DNA of 63,943 nucleotides from Chloroflexota bacterium (lineage in GTDB: Bacteria > Chloroflexota > Dehalococcoidia > Lucifugimonadales > UBA1127). Positions 57,524 through 63,943 of this stretch are shown in pieces. The stretch's first letter is position 1, and each line of letters starts with the position of its first letter. The stretch lies in the NCBI GenBank assembly GCA_026713825.1, contig JAPONS010000048.1:1-63943 (forward strand), in the 5' to 3' direction. The position numbers and the translations under genes are program-made. The notes beneath the pieces are model-generated. The model was not told the origin of the DNA and made no database searches. It saw only the letters and a list, made by a program, of their open reading frames with translations.

Positions 57524-58360
57524 CTAGTCCGTCGTCAGCGCCGTGTCCTCCAGGTTCGCCCACTCGCCCATAGAGCCGTCGTAGTTGCGGACGTTGTCGT
57601 AGCCAACCAGCCGCAGCGTCAGCAGTCCGTGCGCCGCACGGATGCCGCCCTGTCAGTAGGTGATCACCTCTTTGTCCGGCGTCACCCCCGCCGCGTCCAG
57701 CAGCGCCCGGATCTCCTCCGCCGTCTTCCACGAGCGGTTGGGCTCCGGGTTCATGAAGTTCGTCCACTCCAGGTGGACCGATCCCGGCACGTGCCCGATG
57801 CGCTTGTTCCCGCGCGAGTTGTCGCCCGTCCACTCCCCGTCCGATCGCACGTCCAGGAAGATGACGCCGCCATCCCCCACATGCGCCTTCCCGTAGTCCA
57901 GCGAGCATAGCACCGAGTCGTCCACGACGGGCGTGAACGTCGCCGCCGCCGGGCTCGCGACCTCCCGGGAAATCGGACGTCCCTCGCGGAACCACCGCTC
58001 CCAGCCCCCGTTCAGCACCTTCGCGTTGGTGTGCCCGTAGTAGTTGAGCGCCCACCACATCCGGCACGCCGGCACGCCGCCTGCCGTGTCGTACGACACC
58101 ACCGTCGTGTCCGGCCCGACGCCCAGGTCTCCCATCAGCTTCGCGAACTGGTCCGGCGGCATGACGTGCAGCGAGTCGTTCGCGTCCTTGATGAACGGGT
58201 TCACCCTCAGCCCCACGGCGCCCTTGATGTGCGCCTTCTGGTACAGGTCGAACGTCGCGCAGTCGATGACGCGCACGTTGGGGTCGTCCAGGTGTTCCTC
58301 CAGCCAGTCGGGCTCGGCAAGGAGCTCCGGCCTCGTGTAGCCTGCGGTTGATTGAGTCAC
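57524..58360 (-). CDS. Two-domain rhodanese (thiosulfate/3-mercaptopyruvate sulfurtransferase) with in-frame TGA at the active-site Cys: selenoprotein candidate
   Basis: 278 residues reading TGA 57653-57655 as residue 236; without recoding the protein stops at 235. Start GTG 58360 has GGGAGGTGG upstream. N-terminal rhodanese domain: VRVIDCATFDLYQKAHIKGAV; C-terminal: VIFLDVRSDGEWTG, IGHVPGSVHLEW. The active-site loop reads VITY-TGA-QGGIRAAHGLL, where relatives have YCxxGxRAAH, and conserved sequence continues (GYDNVRNYDGSMGEWAN) to TAG 57524. The residue lost to TGA is exactly the persulfide-forming Cys. A hairpin follows the TGA. Alternatives: a pseudogene or a sequence error. No selABCD genes are in the window. 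Confidence 0.8.
57620..57647 (-). promoter_or_regulatory. Candidate bacterial SECIS hairpin after the rhodanese TGA
   Basis: Starting 6 bases after TGA, the mRNA can form CGGCAUCCGUGC/GCACGG..UGCUG, about 12 base pairs with one bulged C, closing on a GGC loop whose first base lies 18 bases after the TGA. Bacterial SECIS loops usually sit about 16-37 bases after UGA and carry a G in the first two loop positions, as here. GC-rich coding sequence forms such stems by chance often, so it is supportive rather than decisive. Confidence 0.6.
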
Positions 58361-58467
58361 CAACCACCTCCCGGTGCGGAATGTCGCCAGTATACTCCAC
58401 ACGCCCCCCGCATATGCACTATCATGGAAGCGCGAACGCAATTGCGGCCGGCAGGCCGGGAGGACAC

Positions 58468-59127
58468 ATGCTCTTTGACTTTCACACCCACACGTTTCTC
58501 AGCGACGGCGTGCTCTCGCCGATAGAGCTCATCCGGCGCGCCGTCAGCAACGGCTACACGTCCATCGCCGTCACCGACCACGCCGGCATCAACGACCAGG
58601 AGCGTGTCCTCGACATCCTCGTCAAGGAGTGCGCCGAGGCCACCGAGAACATGGGCATCACCGCCGTCCCCGGTGTCGAGCTCACCCACGTCCCGCCGCA
58701 CCGCATCGCCGAGGCCGCCCGCCGCGCTAGGGCCAACGGCGCCCGCATCGTCCTCGTCCACGGTGAGACCATCAAGGAACCCGTCGCCAGGGGCACCAAC
58801 CGCGCCGCCTTGGAGAGCCCCGATGTCGACATCCTCGTCCACCCCGGCATGATCACGGAGGAGGAGGCCGACATCGCGCGCCAGGCCGGCATCTACCTCG
58901 AGCTCTCCGCCCGCGCCGGCCACAGCCTCACCAACGGCCACGTCGCCCGCACCGCGATGGAAGTCGGCGCCAACCTCGTCGTCGACTCCGACGGCCACGC
59001 CCCCGGCGACCTGCTGACTGAGGAACTTGTTCGCCAAATCGTCATCGGCGCCGGACTCTCGGAGGCGGAGTTCACCCCAATCCTGGAGACCAACCCGATG
59101 GCGCTCCTCTCCAAGGCCACCGCCTAG
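58468..59127 (+). CDS. PHP-domain metal-dependent phosphatase-like protein
   Basis: 219 residues from ATG 58468 (GGGAGGACAC upstream). Metal-ligand motifs of the PHP fold are LFDFHTHTFLSDG, VTDHAG, GVELTHV, VHGE, VHPGMI and DSDGHAP near the end. Members include histidinol phosphatase (HisK type), the PolC/PolX editing domain and nucleotide phosphodiesterases. Length and absence of other domains fit a stand-alone phosphoesterase. Substrate not assigned. It diverges from the rhodanese. Confidence 0.85.
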   Translation: MLFDFHTHTFLSDGVLSPIELIRRAVSNGYTSIAVTDHAGINDQERVLDILVKECAEATENMGITAVPGVELTHVPPHRIAEAARRARANGARIVLVHGETIKEPVARGTNRAALESPDVDILVHPGMITEEEADIARQAGIYLELSARAGHSLTNGHVARTAMEVGANLVVDSDGHAPGDLLTEELVRQIVIGAGLSEAEFTPILETNPMALLSKATA

Positions 59128-59372
59128 CGCCGGAAGAACAGCCGGGCCCAACGCTCCCGCTGCCGTCATCCCCCGGCTACCGTCATTCCCGCCCCCCCCC
59201 ATCGCGTCATTCCTGCCTCCCGTGCGTCATTCCTGCGAAGGCAGGAATCCATAGGGGCGTGGTGCGGGCCGCCCCCTTGCCCAGGCATCACCCTCCCCCC
59301 GCCCCCTGCCAACCCTGAGTATTGGGCCGGCCAATCCCGCAGGCCCTCACAGCTATCCAAATGCAAGGCAAT
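59128..59372. repeat. Intergenic region with CGTCATTCC-type palindromes
   Basis: Several incomplete copies of CGTCATTCC near 59162-59220 and a full palindrome ATTCCTGCGAAGGCAGGAAT at 59229-59248. The stretch to the gene at 59493 is about 365 bases; its right end holds the promoter/operator listed next. Confidence 0.7.
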
Positions 59373-59400
59373 TTGACTTTTGTACCCCAGGGGGTATACT
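59373..59400 (+). promoter_or_regulatory. Promoter overlapping a CsoR/CstR-like operator
   Basis: TTGACT (59373-59378), 16-base spacer, TATACT (59395-59400). The spacer contains the near-palindrome TACCCCAGGGGGTA (59383-59396). CsoR/RcnR/CstR-family repressors bind G-tract palindromes of this shape between -35 and -10. No such repressor gene is in the window. Confidence 0.5.
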
Positions 59401-59492
59401 GACACCAACAGGCTAGGATACTGTGCTAGCCGGAATTGCCGCGCACGGCCACACCGTGACGCGCCGAAGTATCGAGTAGATAGGAGGGTTTC

Positions 59493-59969
59493 ATGCAACA
59501 GCCGCGTGTTGATTCCGCTTTTACCCGCTCCCGCGGTTCCTCTGTCCTTTTGGGCCGCCACCCGTCTGAGCGCTTCTCCGACGAGATTGAGGCCGAGGAC
59601 GCGGCCCCGGAGGAGCGCGCTTCCGCGATGGAACGCCGCTTTCGCCCCCAGCTTCAACCGCCCCGCCCGAACATGGACTGGCCGGACTGGGCTGTCCGCA
59701 CCCAGCGGGTTCAGGAGCGTCTCGCTTCCACGCTGGAGCAGTTGATATGGGGCAGCATCGGCGCCCTCGCCGGCACGGCAATAGCCGCCGTTCCCCCCGT
59801 CGTGGGTGTCGTGCAGGGCAGCTATCCCTATGTGTTCTTCCAGCCGTTGGGGGCCGCGGTGGGCGCCGTCGCCGCCATCGTCGCGCTGGCGATTGCGCGC
59901 AGCAGCCGGAAGGTCGAGCGAGAGCGGCTGGCGCCTCCGTCGCCGTGGACGACGCACCCGGACCGCTAA
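59493..59969 (+). CDS. Two-segment membrane protein of unknown function (158 aa)
   Basis: 158 residues from ATG 59493 (TAGGAGGG upstream). A charged, Pro/Arg-rich N-terminal half (RFRPQLQPPRPNMDWPDW) precedes two membrane segments (IWGSIGALAGTAIAAVPPVVGVV and PLGAAVGAVAAIVALAIA) and a basic tail. No family recognised. The promoter contains a CsoR/CstR-like operator, which hints at control by metal or sulfur species. Confidence 0.65.
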   Translation: MQQPRVDSAFTRSRGSSVLLGRHPSERFSDEIEAEDAAPEERASAMERRFRPQLQPPRPNMDWPDWAVRTQRVQERLASTLEQLIWGSIGALAGTAIAAVPPVVGVVQGSYPYVFFQPLGAAVGAVAAIVALAIARSSRKVERERLAPPSPWTTHPDR

Positions 59970-60012
59970 GACGAGACACGCGTAGGCACGGAAAAGTGGC
60001 CGGGAGGGGCCG

Positions 60013-60570
60013 TCACCGGGGGATGTCGTCAACCATCTCCCGGTGGTATCCGTTGGTGCGTACGCACTGGTGGCCCTCCGGCCCCATCGGCGTCCCGCAC
60101 AGCGGACACCGGGGCCGCCCGGCTGCGCACACCTCCAGCGCACGCTCCGACAGCAGTTTTAGCTGGTCGATGTCAACCAGCGTCCCCACCGTCGCTTCGG
60201 CGGTATCGGCGTCCTCCTGGTCCTTGGCCAGCAGGTTCAGGATGGGGCCGCGGACATCCTCGCTGATCATCAGCCGTCCCACCTGGAACTCGTGGTATGC
60301 GTCGCCGGAGCGCGATGGAACGCTGGCGGGCCCGCCGCCCGATGCCATGTCCATCGTCGACAGCAGCCGCTGGATGGCTATCGCAAGCTGGAAGAGCTGC
60401 TCCTTCTCCAGCCAAAGGCAGGCGCCCCCGTGTTCGGCCTCCACCAGCAGCCGGAACCGGCGGCTGCCCGGCTCGCCGACGGCGTCCGCCGTCAGTGTGA
60501 TAGCGCGTCCAAGGTCGTTTTTCGTCCCAGGCAATCGGACCCTCCCCGTATGTAGCTGCCGATGCATCAT
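60013..60570 (-). CDS. DUF3090/TIGR03847-like protein with C-terminal zinc ribbon
   Basis: 185 residues from ATG 60570; a start a little further in is possible. LTADAVGEPGSRRFRLLVEAEHGGACLWLEKEQLFQLAIAIQRLL is the DUF3090 core and the end CPLCGTPMGPEGHQCVRTNGYHR is its zinc-binding tail (CPxCGxPxxPxGHxCxRxNG). In Actinobacteria this family occurs with a histidine phosphatase and a kinase-like protein; none is adjacent here. Function unknown. Confidence 0.85.
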   Translation of the reverse strand: MMHRQLHTGRVRLPGTKNDLGRAITLTADAVGEPGSRRFRLLVEAEHGGACLWLEKEQLFQLAIAIQRLLSTMDMASGGGPASVPSRSGDAYHEFQVGRLMISEDVRGPILNLLAKDQEDADTAEATVGTLVDIDQLKLLSERALEVCAAGRPRCPLCGTPMGPEGHQCVRTNGYHREMVDDIPR

Positions 60571-60981
60571 AGCATAGCGGCGTCCGTACTGCGCCGCCCG
60601 CCGTCACCCGCGCCCGCCGCCGCGATGCCCACAGCGCAAGTTCGCAAAAGACCGTTGAATCCCGCGCGGTTCCCCAAATCGACTACGGCGTGCGAGCGGC
60701 GGCACGACTTCGCCGAGCCTGAATCACAGCGTTACGAATTTCGTGATTCAAGTGCGATTGTGAAGCTCTGCACATACGAAATCGTGTTGACACGCACTCC
60801 GCGCAATGCTACTTTGACTGTTGGGTTTTGGAAGGGCGAGTTCTACTTTGACGCTCGCCGTGAGGTAGTGTTGCGGCGGCAAACGACGCTCCGGAATCGA
60901 CGGCCCCTTACTCCACCTGCGTGAGTAGCGGGCCGCAGTCGGCGCGATAGCCGGGAACGCAGCAATGCATGGGAGGTCCAA
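60571..60981 (+). promoter_or_regulatory. Upstream region and promoter of korAB
   Basis: About 411 bases. TTGACA (60787-60792), 17-base spacer and TACTTT (60810-60815) give a sigma70-like promoter with a leader of about 160 bases to the TTG start at 60982. The ORF readable at 60562-60924 has no homology I recognise and is probably chance. Nothing else is seen. Confidence 0.55.
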
Positions 60982-62697
60982 TTGAAGCGGGACGATTTCA
61001 TCATCCGGTTCGCGGGAGAGGGCGGTCAGGGCATGGTCACCTCCGCCGACGGACTGGCTCAAGCGGCGTCTATGGCAGGTTTCCACGTCCAGACCTTTTC
61101 CACCTTCCCGTCCCAGATCCTCGGCGGTCCCACGTGGACGCAGACACGCATCTCGACGAGGCCCGTGCGCAGTTCGGGCGACCAGATCGACGTCCTTGTT
61201 TGTTTCAACCGCGAGGCCTACGACACCCACAAGGAAGAGGTGGCGGGGGACGGGGTCATCATCTACAACCTCGGTGACTTCCAGCTCGACGGCGACGGCA
61301 AGAGCTTCGGCATCCCCTTCGAGGAGCTGGCCAAGTCCACCGGCAACGCCCGCGCCGAGAACATGGTCGTCATCGGCGCCTTCGCCCACCTCGTCAACAT
61401 GCCCCAGGAGTTCCTCGACGAGTTCGTCACCAAGCGTTTCACCCGTGGCCGCGCCGGTGACGAGGAGATCATTCGCTCCAACATTGAGGCGATGCTCCTC
61501 GGCCGAAGCCACGCGGCCGCCAGCGGCTTCACCCTCGCCGAGATGGCCCCGCCCGTGAAGCCCGAGTACCCCCAGATCCTCATCAAGGGCAATGAGGCCG
61601 TCTCGGCCGGCGCCCTTGCGGCGGGCATCAACTTCTACGTCGGCTACCCCATCTCCCCCGCCACGCCAATCCTCATCTTCATGGAGCGCAACCTCGCCGG
61701 TGAGGGCAACTTCGCCTACCAGGCCAGCTCCGAGATCGAGGCCATCAACGCCGTCATCGGCGCCGGCTACTCCGGCAAGAAGGCGATGACCGCCACCAGC
61801 GGCCCCGGCCTCTCCCTCATGAGCGAGGCCGTAGGCATGTCCTGGATGACCGAGATCCCCTACGTCCTCGTCAACGTGCAGCGCGGCGGCCCCGCCACCG
61901 GCCTGCCCACCAAGACCGAGCAGTCGGACTTCCAGGTGGCCCTCCACCCGGCCCACGGCGACTCCGCAATGCCCGTCATCGCCCCCGGCACCGTCGAGGA
62001 GTGCTTCTACGCCACCGTCGCTGCCTTCAACTGGGCCGAGCGCTACCAGGGCCCCGTCATCATGCTCAGCGAGCAAATGCTGGCAGAGCGAGCCCAGAAC
62101 ATCCCGCGGCCTGACGTCTCCAAGGTCCATGTGGAGAATCGAGAGGTCTACACTGGCGACAACGGTTACCTCCGCTACGAAGCCCGTGAGATCTCCCCCA
62201 TGCCCATCCCCGGTGGCCCCGGCCCCTACATCGCAAACGCCAGCGAGCACGACCCCTTCGGCGACACCACCCACCTCCCCGAGCGCCATGTCCACATGAT
62301 GGAACGCCGCTTCTCCAAGCTGAAGCTGCTCGAGGACGGCTACTACGAGTCCCGGAACACGGACAGCCCCGTCGCAGTCATGCCTTGGGGCGGCTCCAAG
62401 GGCCCCACGGAAGAGGCCTATGAGGTCCTGCAGGGCTACGGCCTGAACGTCGCCTGGTACTACACCATGTACCTCCACCCGCTGCCGGCCAAGCTCCTGG
62501 AGGAGCTCCTGCAGAAGGACCTTGTGATAGTCCCGGAGCTGAACTTCCAGGGACAGTTCTCCAGCTACCTCCGGTCCCTGGGAGTCAAGGCGGAGTCCAT
62601 CACCCAGTACACCGGACTGCCCTTCAACGTGAGCAACCTGGCCAGCAAGCTCGAGGAGCGCCTGGGCGCTGGTGCGAGAGGAATGGTGAACGTATGA
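60982..62697 (+). CDS. korA: 2-oxoacid:ferredoxin oxidoreductase, alpha subunit (gamma-alpha fused)
   Basis: 571 residues from TTG 60982 with GGGAGGT 6 bases upstream. Residues 1-180 form the gamma-type domain (FAGEGGQGMVTSADGLAQAASMAG) and 195-571 the alpha-type pyrimidine domain (GNEAVSAGALAAGINFYVGYPISPATPILIFMER, then GPGLSLMSEAVGMSWMTEIP). It works with KorB (next, ATGA overlap) to oxidise 2-oxoglutarate or another 2-oxo acid to acyl-CoA, passing electrons to ferredoxin. The specificity cannot be fixed from sequence alone. Confidence 0.93.
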   Translation: MKRDDFIIRFAGEGGQGMVTSADGLAQAASMAGFHVQTFSTFPSQILGGPTWTQTRISTRPVRSSGDQIDVLVCFNREAYDTHKEEVAGDGVIIYNLGDFQLDGDGKSFGIPFEELAKSTGNARAENMVVIGAFAHLVNMPQEFLDEFVTKRFTRGRAGDEEIIRSNIEAMLLGRSHAAASGFTLAEMAPPVKPEYPQILIKGNEAVSAGALAAGINFYVGYPISPATPILIFMERNLAGEGNFAYQASSEIEAINAVIGAGYSGKKAMTATSGPGLSLMSEAVGMSWMTEIPYVLVNVQRGGPATGLPTKTEQSDFQVALHPAHGDSAMPVIAPGTVEECFYATVAAFNWAERYQGPVIMLSEQMLAERAQNIPRPDVSKVHVENREVYTGDNGYLRYEAREISPMPIPGGPGPYIANASEHDPFGDTTHLPERHVHMMERRFSKLKLLEDGYYESRNTDSPVAVMPWGGSKGPTEEAYEVLQGYGLNVAWYYTMYLHPLPAKLLEELLQKDLVIVPELNFQGQFSSYLRSLGVKAESITQYTGLPFNVSNLASKLEERLGAGARGMVNV

Positions 62698-63560
62698 GCA
62701 AGAAGAACCCCGAGTACGATTTCAAGTGGTGCCCCGGCTGCGGCGACTTCGGCGTCCGCCGGGCCCTTGAAATGGCCATGCAGCAGTGGAACGTCAAGAC
62801 GGAGATGCCCATCGAGCAGAACGTCGTCGTCGCCGGCATCGGCTGCTCCGGCAACCTCGTCCACCTGCTTGAGGGCCAGCAGCCCTACGGCTTCCACGGC
62901 ATCCACGGCCGTTCCCTGCCCCTCGCCATGGGCGTCAAGATGGGCAACCCGGACCTCAACGTCGTCGTCGTCGCCGGTGACGGCGACTTCCTGAGCATCG
63001 GCGGCGAGCACATCGGCCCTCAGGCCGCTCGCAACCTGAACGTCTGCGTCGTCGTCATGGACAACGGCGTCTACGGCCTCACCAAGGGCCAGAGCTCCCC
63101 CACCACGGTCGAGGGCACCATCACCTCCTCCACGCCCTACGGCAAGATGGAGGCCCAGATAAGCCCGCTGCACCTGTACATGACCCTCGGCGTCTCCTTC
63201 GTCGCCTCCAGCTTCTCCGCCAAGGTCCGTGACATGGCCAGCCTCATCCTCCAGGGCATGGAGCACCCCGGCTTCGCCATCGTCCACGTCCAGTCCCCGT
63301 GCACGACCTACAACAACACCTACGACGTCCTCAAGGGCGACCCGGCCAAGGGCGTCGCCCCCGTCATCTACGACGTCCCCGACGACCACGACCCGGCCGA
63401 CCGATCCGCCGCTCTCGCCATGGTCGACGCCCCCGGCCTCCCCTTGGGCCTCATCTACCAGGACCCCAACTCCAAGCCCCTCGAGCGGCGCGTCGCCGAC
63501 GCCACCGTAAACGCCCGCGCCCGCCGCGCAGAAGACGTATTCGACGCCCTGATGATCTAA
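62694..63560 (+). CDS. korB: 2-oxoacid:ferredoxin oxidoreductase, beta subunit
   Basis: 288 residues from ATG 62694, which overlaps the korA stop. TPP/[4Fe-4S] site: FKWCPGCGDFGVRRAL, GIGCSGNLVHLL, HGIHGRSLPLAMGVKMGNPDLNVVVVAGDGDFLSIGGEH, the GDG...N-type motif, with DNGVYGLTKGQSSPTT. CTTYNNTYD near residue 203 holds the usual extra Cys. It carries the TPP reaction and the electron route out. A strong terminator follows. Confidence 0.95.
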   Translation: MSKKNPEYDFKWCPGCGDFGVRRALEMAMQQWNVKTEMPIEQNVVVAGIGCSGNLVHLLEGQQPYGFHGIHGRSLPLAMGVKMGNPDLNVVVVAGDGDFLSIGGEHIGPQAARNLNVCVVVMDNGVYGLTKGQSSPTTVEGTITSSTPYGKMEAQISPLHLYMTLGVSFVASSFSAKVRDMASLILQGMEHPGFAIVHVQSPCTTYNNTYDVLKGDPAKGVAPVIYDVPDDHDPADRSAALAMVDAPGLPLGLIYQDPNSKPLERRVADATVNARARRAEDVFDALMI

Positions 63561-63584
63561 GCCCCCATATCAAACGCAAAAGGA

Positions 63585-63610
63585 GAGGGGCGCCGATTTC
63601 GGCGCCCCTC
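63585..63610 (+). terminator. Terminator of korAB
   Basis: A perfect 11-base-pair stem GAGGGGCGCCG/CGGCGCCCCTC with loop ATTT, 25 bases after the stop; CTGCTATTCC follows. Confidence 0.8.
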
Positions 63611-63631
63611 CTGCTATTCCGTTCCTGATCA

Positions 63632-63943
63632 CCCTACGCCGACACCCCCTGCGCCGACTCTCCATACCGGCGAAAGCCGGTATCCAGGATGGTGGAAAGG
63701 AACCGCCCCCTACGCGACAACCCGCCAACCGCTACCGTCATTCCTGCTCCCCCTCCCATCGTCATTCCTGCGAAGGCAGGAATCCAGAGGTGCGGGGCAG
63801 TGGGGCGCCCTCGCCTTGAGCTCCCTACGCCGACACCCCCTGCGCCGACTCTCCATACCGGCGGAAGCCGGTATCCAGGATGGTGGAAAGGAACCGCCCC
63901 CTACGCGACAACCCGCCAACCGCTACCGTCATTCCTGCTCCCC
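63632..63943. repeat. Tandem 191-base repeat running off the right edge
   Basis: The unit beginning CCCTACGCCGACACCCCC occurs at 63632 and again at 63823, 191 bases apart. Each contains ATACCGGCGAAAGCCGGTAT (63664-63683) or ATACCGGCGGAAGCCGGTAT (63855-63874) and CCGTCATTCCTGC; the first also has ATTCCTGCGAAGGCAGGAAT (63764-63783). The second copy is cut by the window end. Confidence 0.8.

Noticed and set aside
57653-57655. TGA in the rhodanese as an ordinary stop or pseudogene
   Set aside because: The position coincides with the catalytic Cys and conserved sequence continues to a later stop. It remains the main alternative and is stated in the finding.
60562-60924. 120-residue ORF upstream of korA
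   Set aside because: No ribosome site, no recognisable domain, mixed composition; it also overlaps the likely korAB promoter.

Overview
This window is a high-GC, gene-dense bacterial chromosome segment. It carries Rieske oxygenases, KorAB 2-oxoacid:ferredoxin oxidoreductase, HtpX next to a PspAB-like protein, a HemQ-like protein, a DUF3090/TIGR03847-like protein, a CxxxY-type CcmE, CCA-encoding tRNAs and many short extragenic palindromes. This mix suggests a Chloroflexota-like lineage (Dehalococcoidia/SAR202 type), with an Actinobacteria-like lineage as the alternative. That placement is inference from gene content: there is no rRNA gene, and rpsU was not aligned.

Layout. 1-9.8 kb (minus): the first 3,252 codons of a type I polyketide synthase, module KS-AT-DH-MT-ER-KR-ACP followed by KS and a degenerate AT, running off the left edge; an NCS2 permease with a soluble C-terminal domain lies upstream. 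12-17.3 kb: an AT-richer ring-hydroxylating dioxygenase pair, five tRNA genes in two clusters, a beta-propeller lipoprotein and a methyltransferase. 17.3-28.5 kb: transporters, an arylsulfotransferase-like protein, a second Rieske oxygenase, two VOC proteins, a cysteine synthase, a P-loop kinase and FabI. 28.5-37 kb: an ALS-like TPP enzyme with dehydrogenase E2 and E3, TatC and TatA/B, an RlmD-Maf fusion, then divergent rpsU-yqeY. 37-45 kb: purQ, an EamA transporter split over two overlapping genes, htpX-pspAB, ccmE, an Lrp/AsnC regulator, two 7Fe ferredoxins and acnA. 45-52 kb: modABC, a hemQ-like gene, ferredoxin-type sulfite reductase and a DUF433/PIN-like toxin-antitoxin pair. 52-64 kb: a four-gene operon (tandem ThyX-like protein, SfsA, P-loop ATPase, EndoIII-like glycosylase), two EVE-like proteins, a rhodanese, a PHP-domain protein, a DUF3090 protein and korAB.

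Two signals stand out. First, the sulfite reductase gene follows a consensus promoter, a nearly leaderless 16-residue ORF with three consecutive cysteine codons, and an intrinsic terminator, which is the architecture of ribosome-mediated cysteine attenuation. Second, the two-domain rhodanese has an in-frame TGA exactly at the catalytic cysteine; conserved rhodanese sequence continues for 42 codons after it and a SECIS-like hairpin follows the TGA, so the gene is best read as a selenocysteine-containing sulfurtransferase.

Other oddities: the second PKS AT lacks its nucleophile and breaks off early; a palindromic repeat lies exactly at the RlmD-Maf junction; an E2-E3 operon has an ALS-family enzyme where E1 would be expected; and several families of short palindromes recur between genes. 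Part of the window is organised around sulfur, redox and cofactor metabolism (cysM, sulfite reductase, rhodanese, ferredoxins, KorAB, CcmE, HemQ, ModABC).
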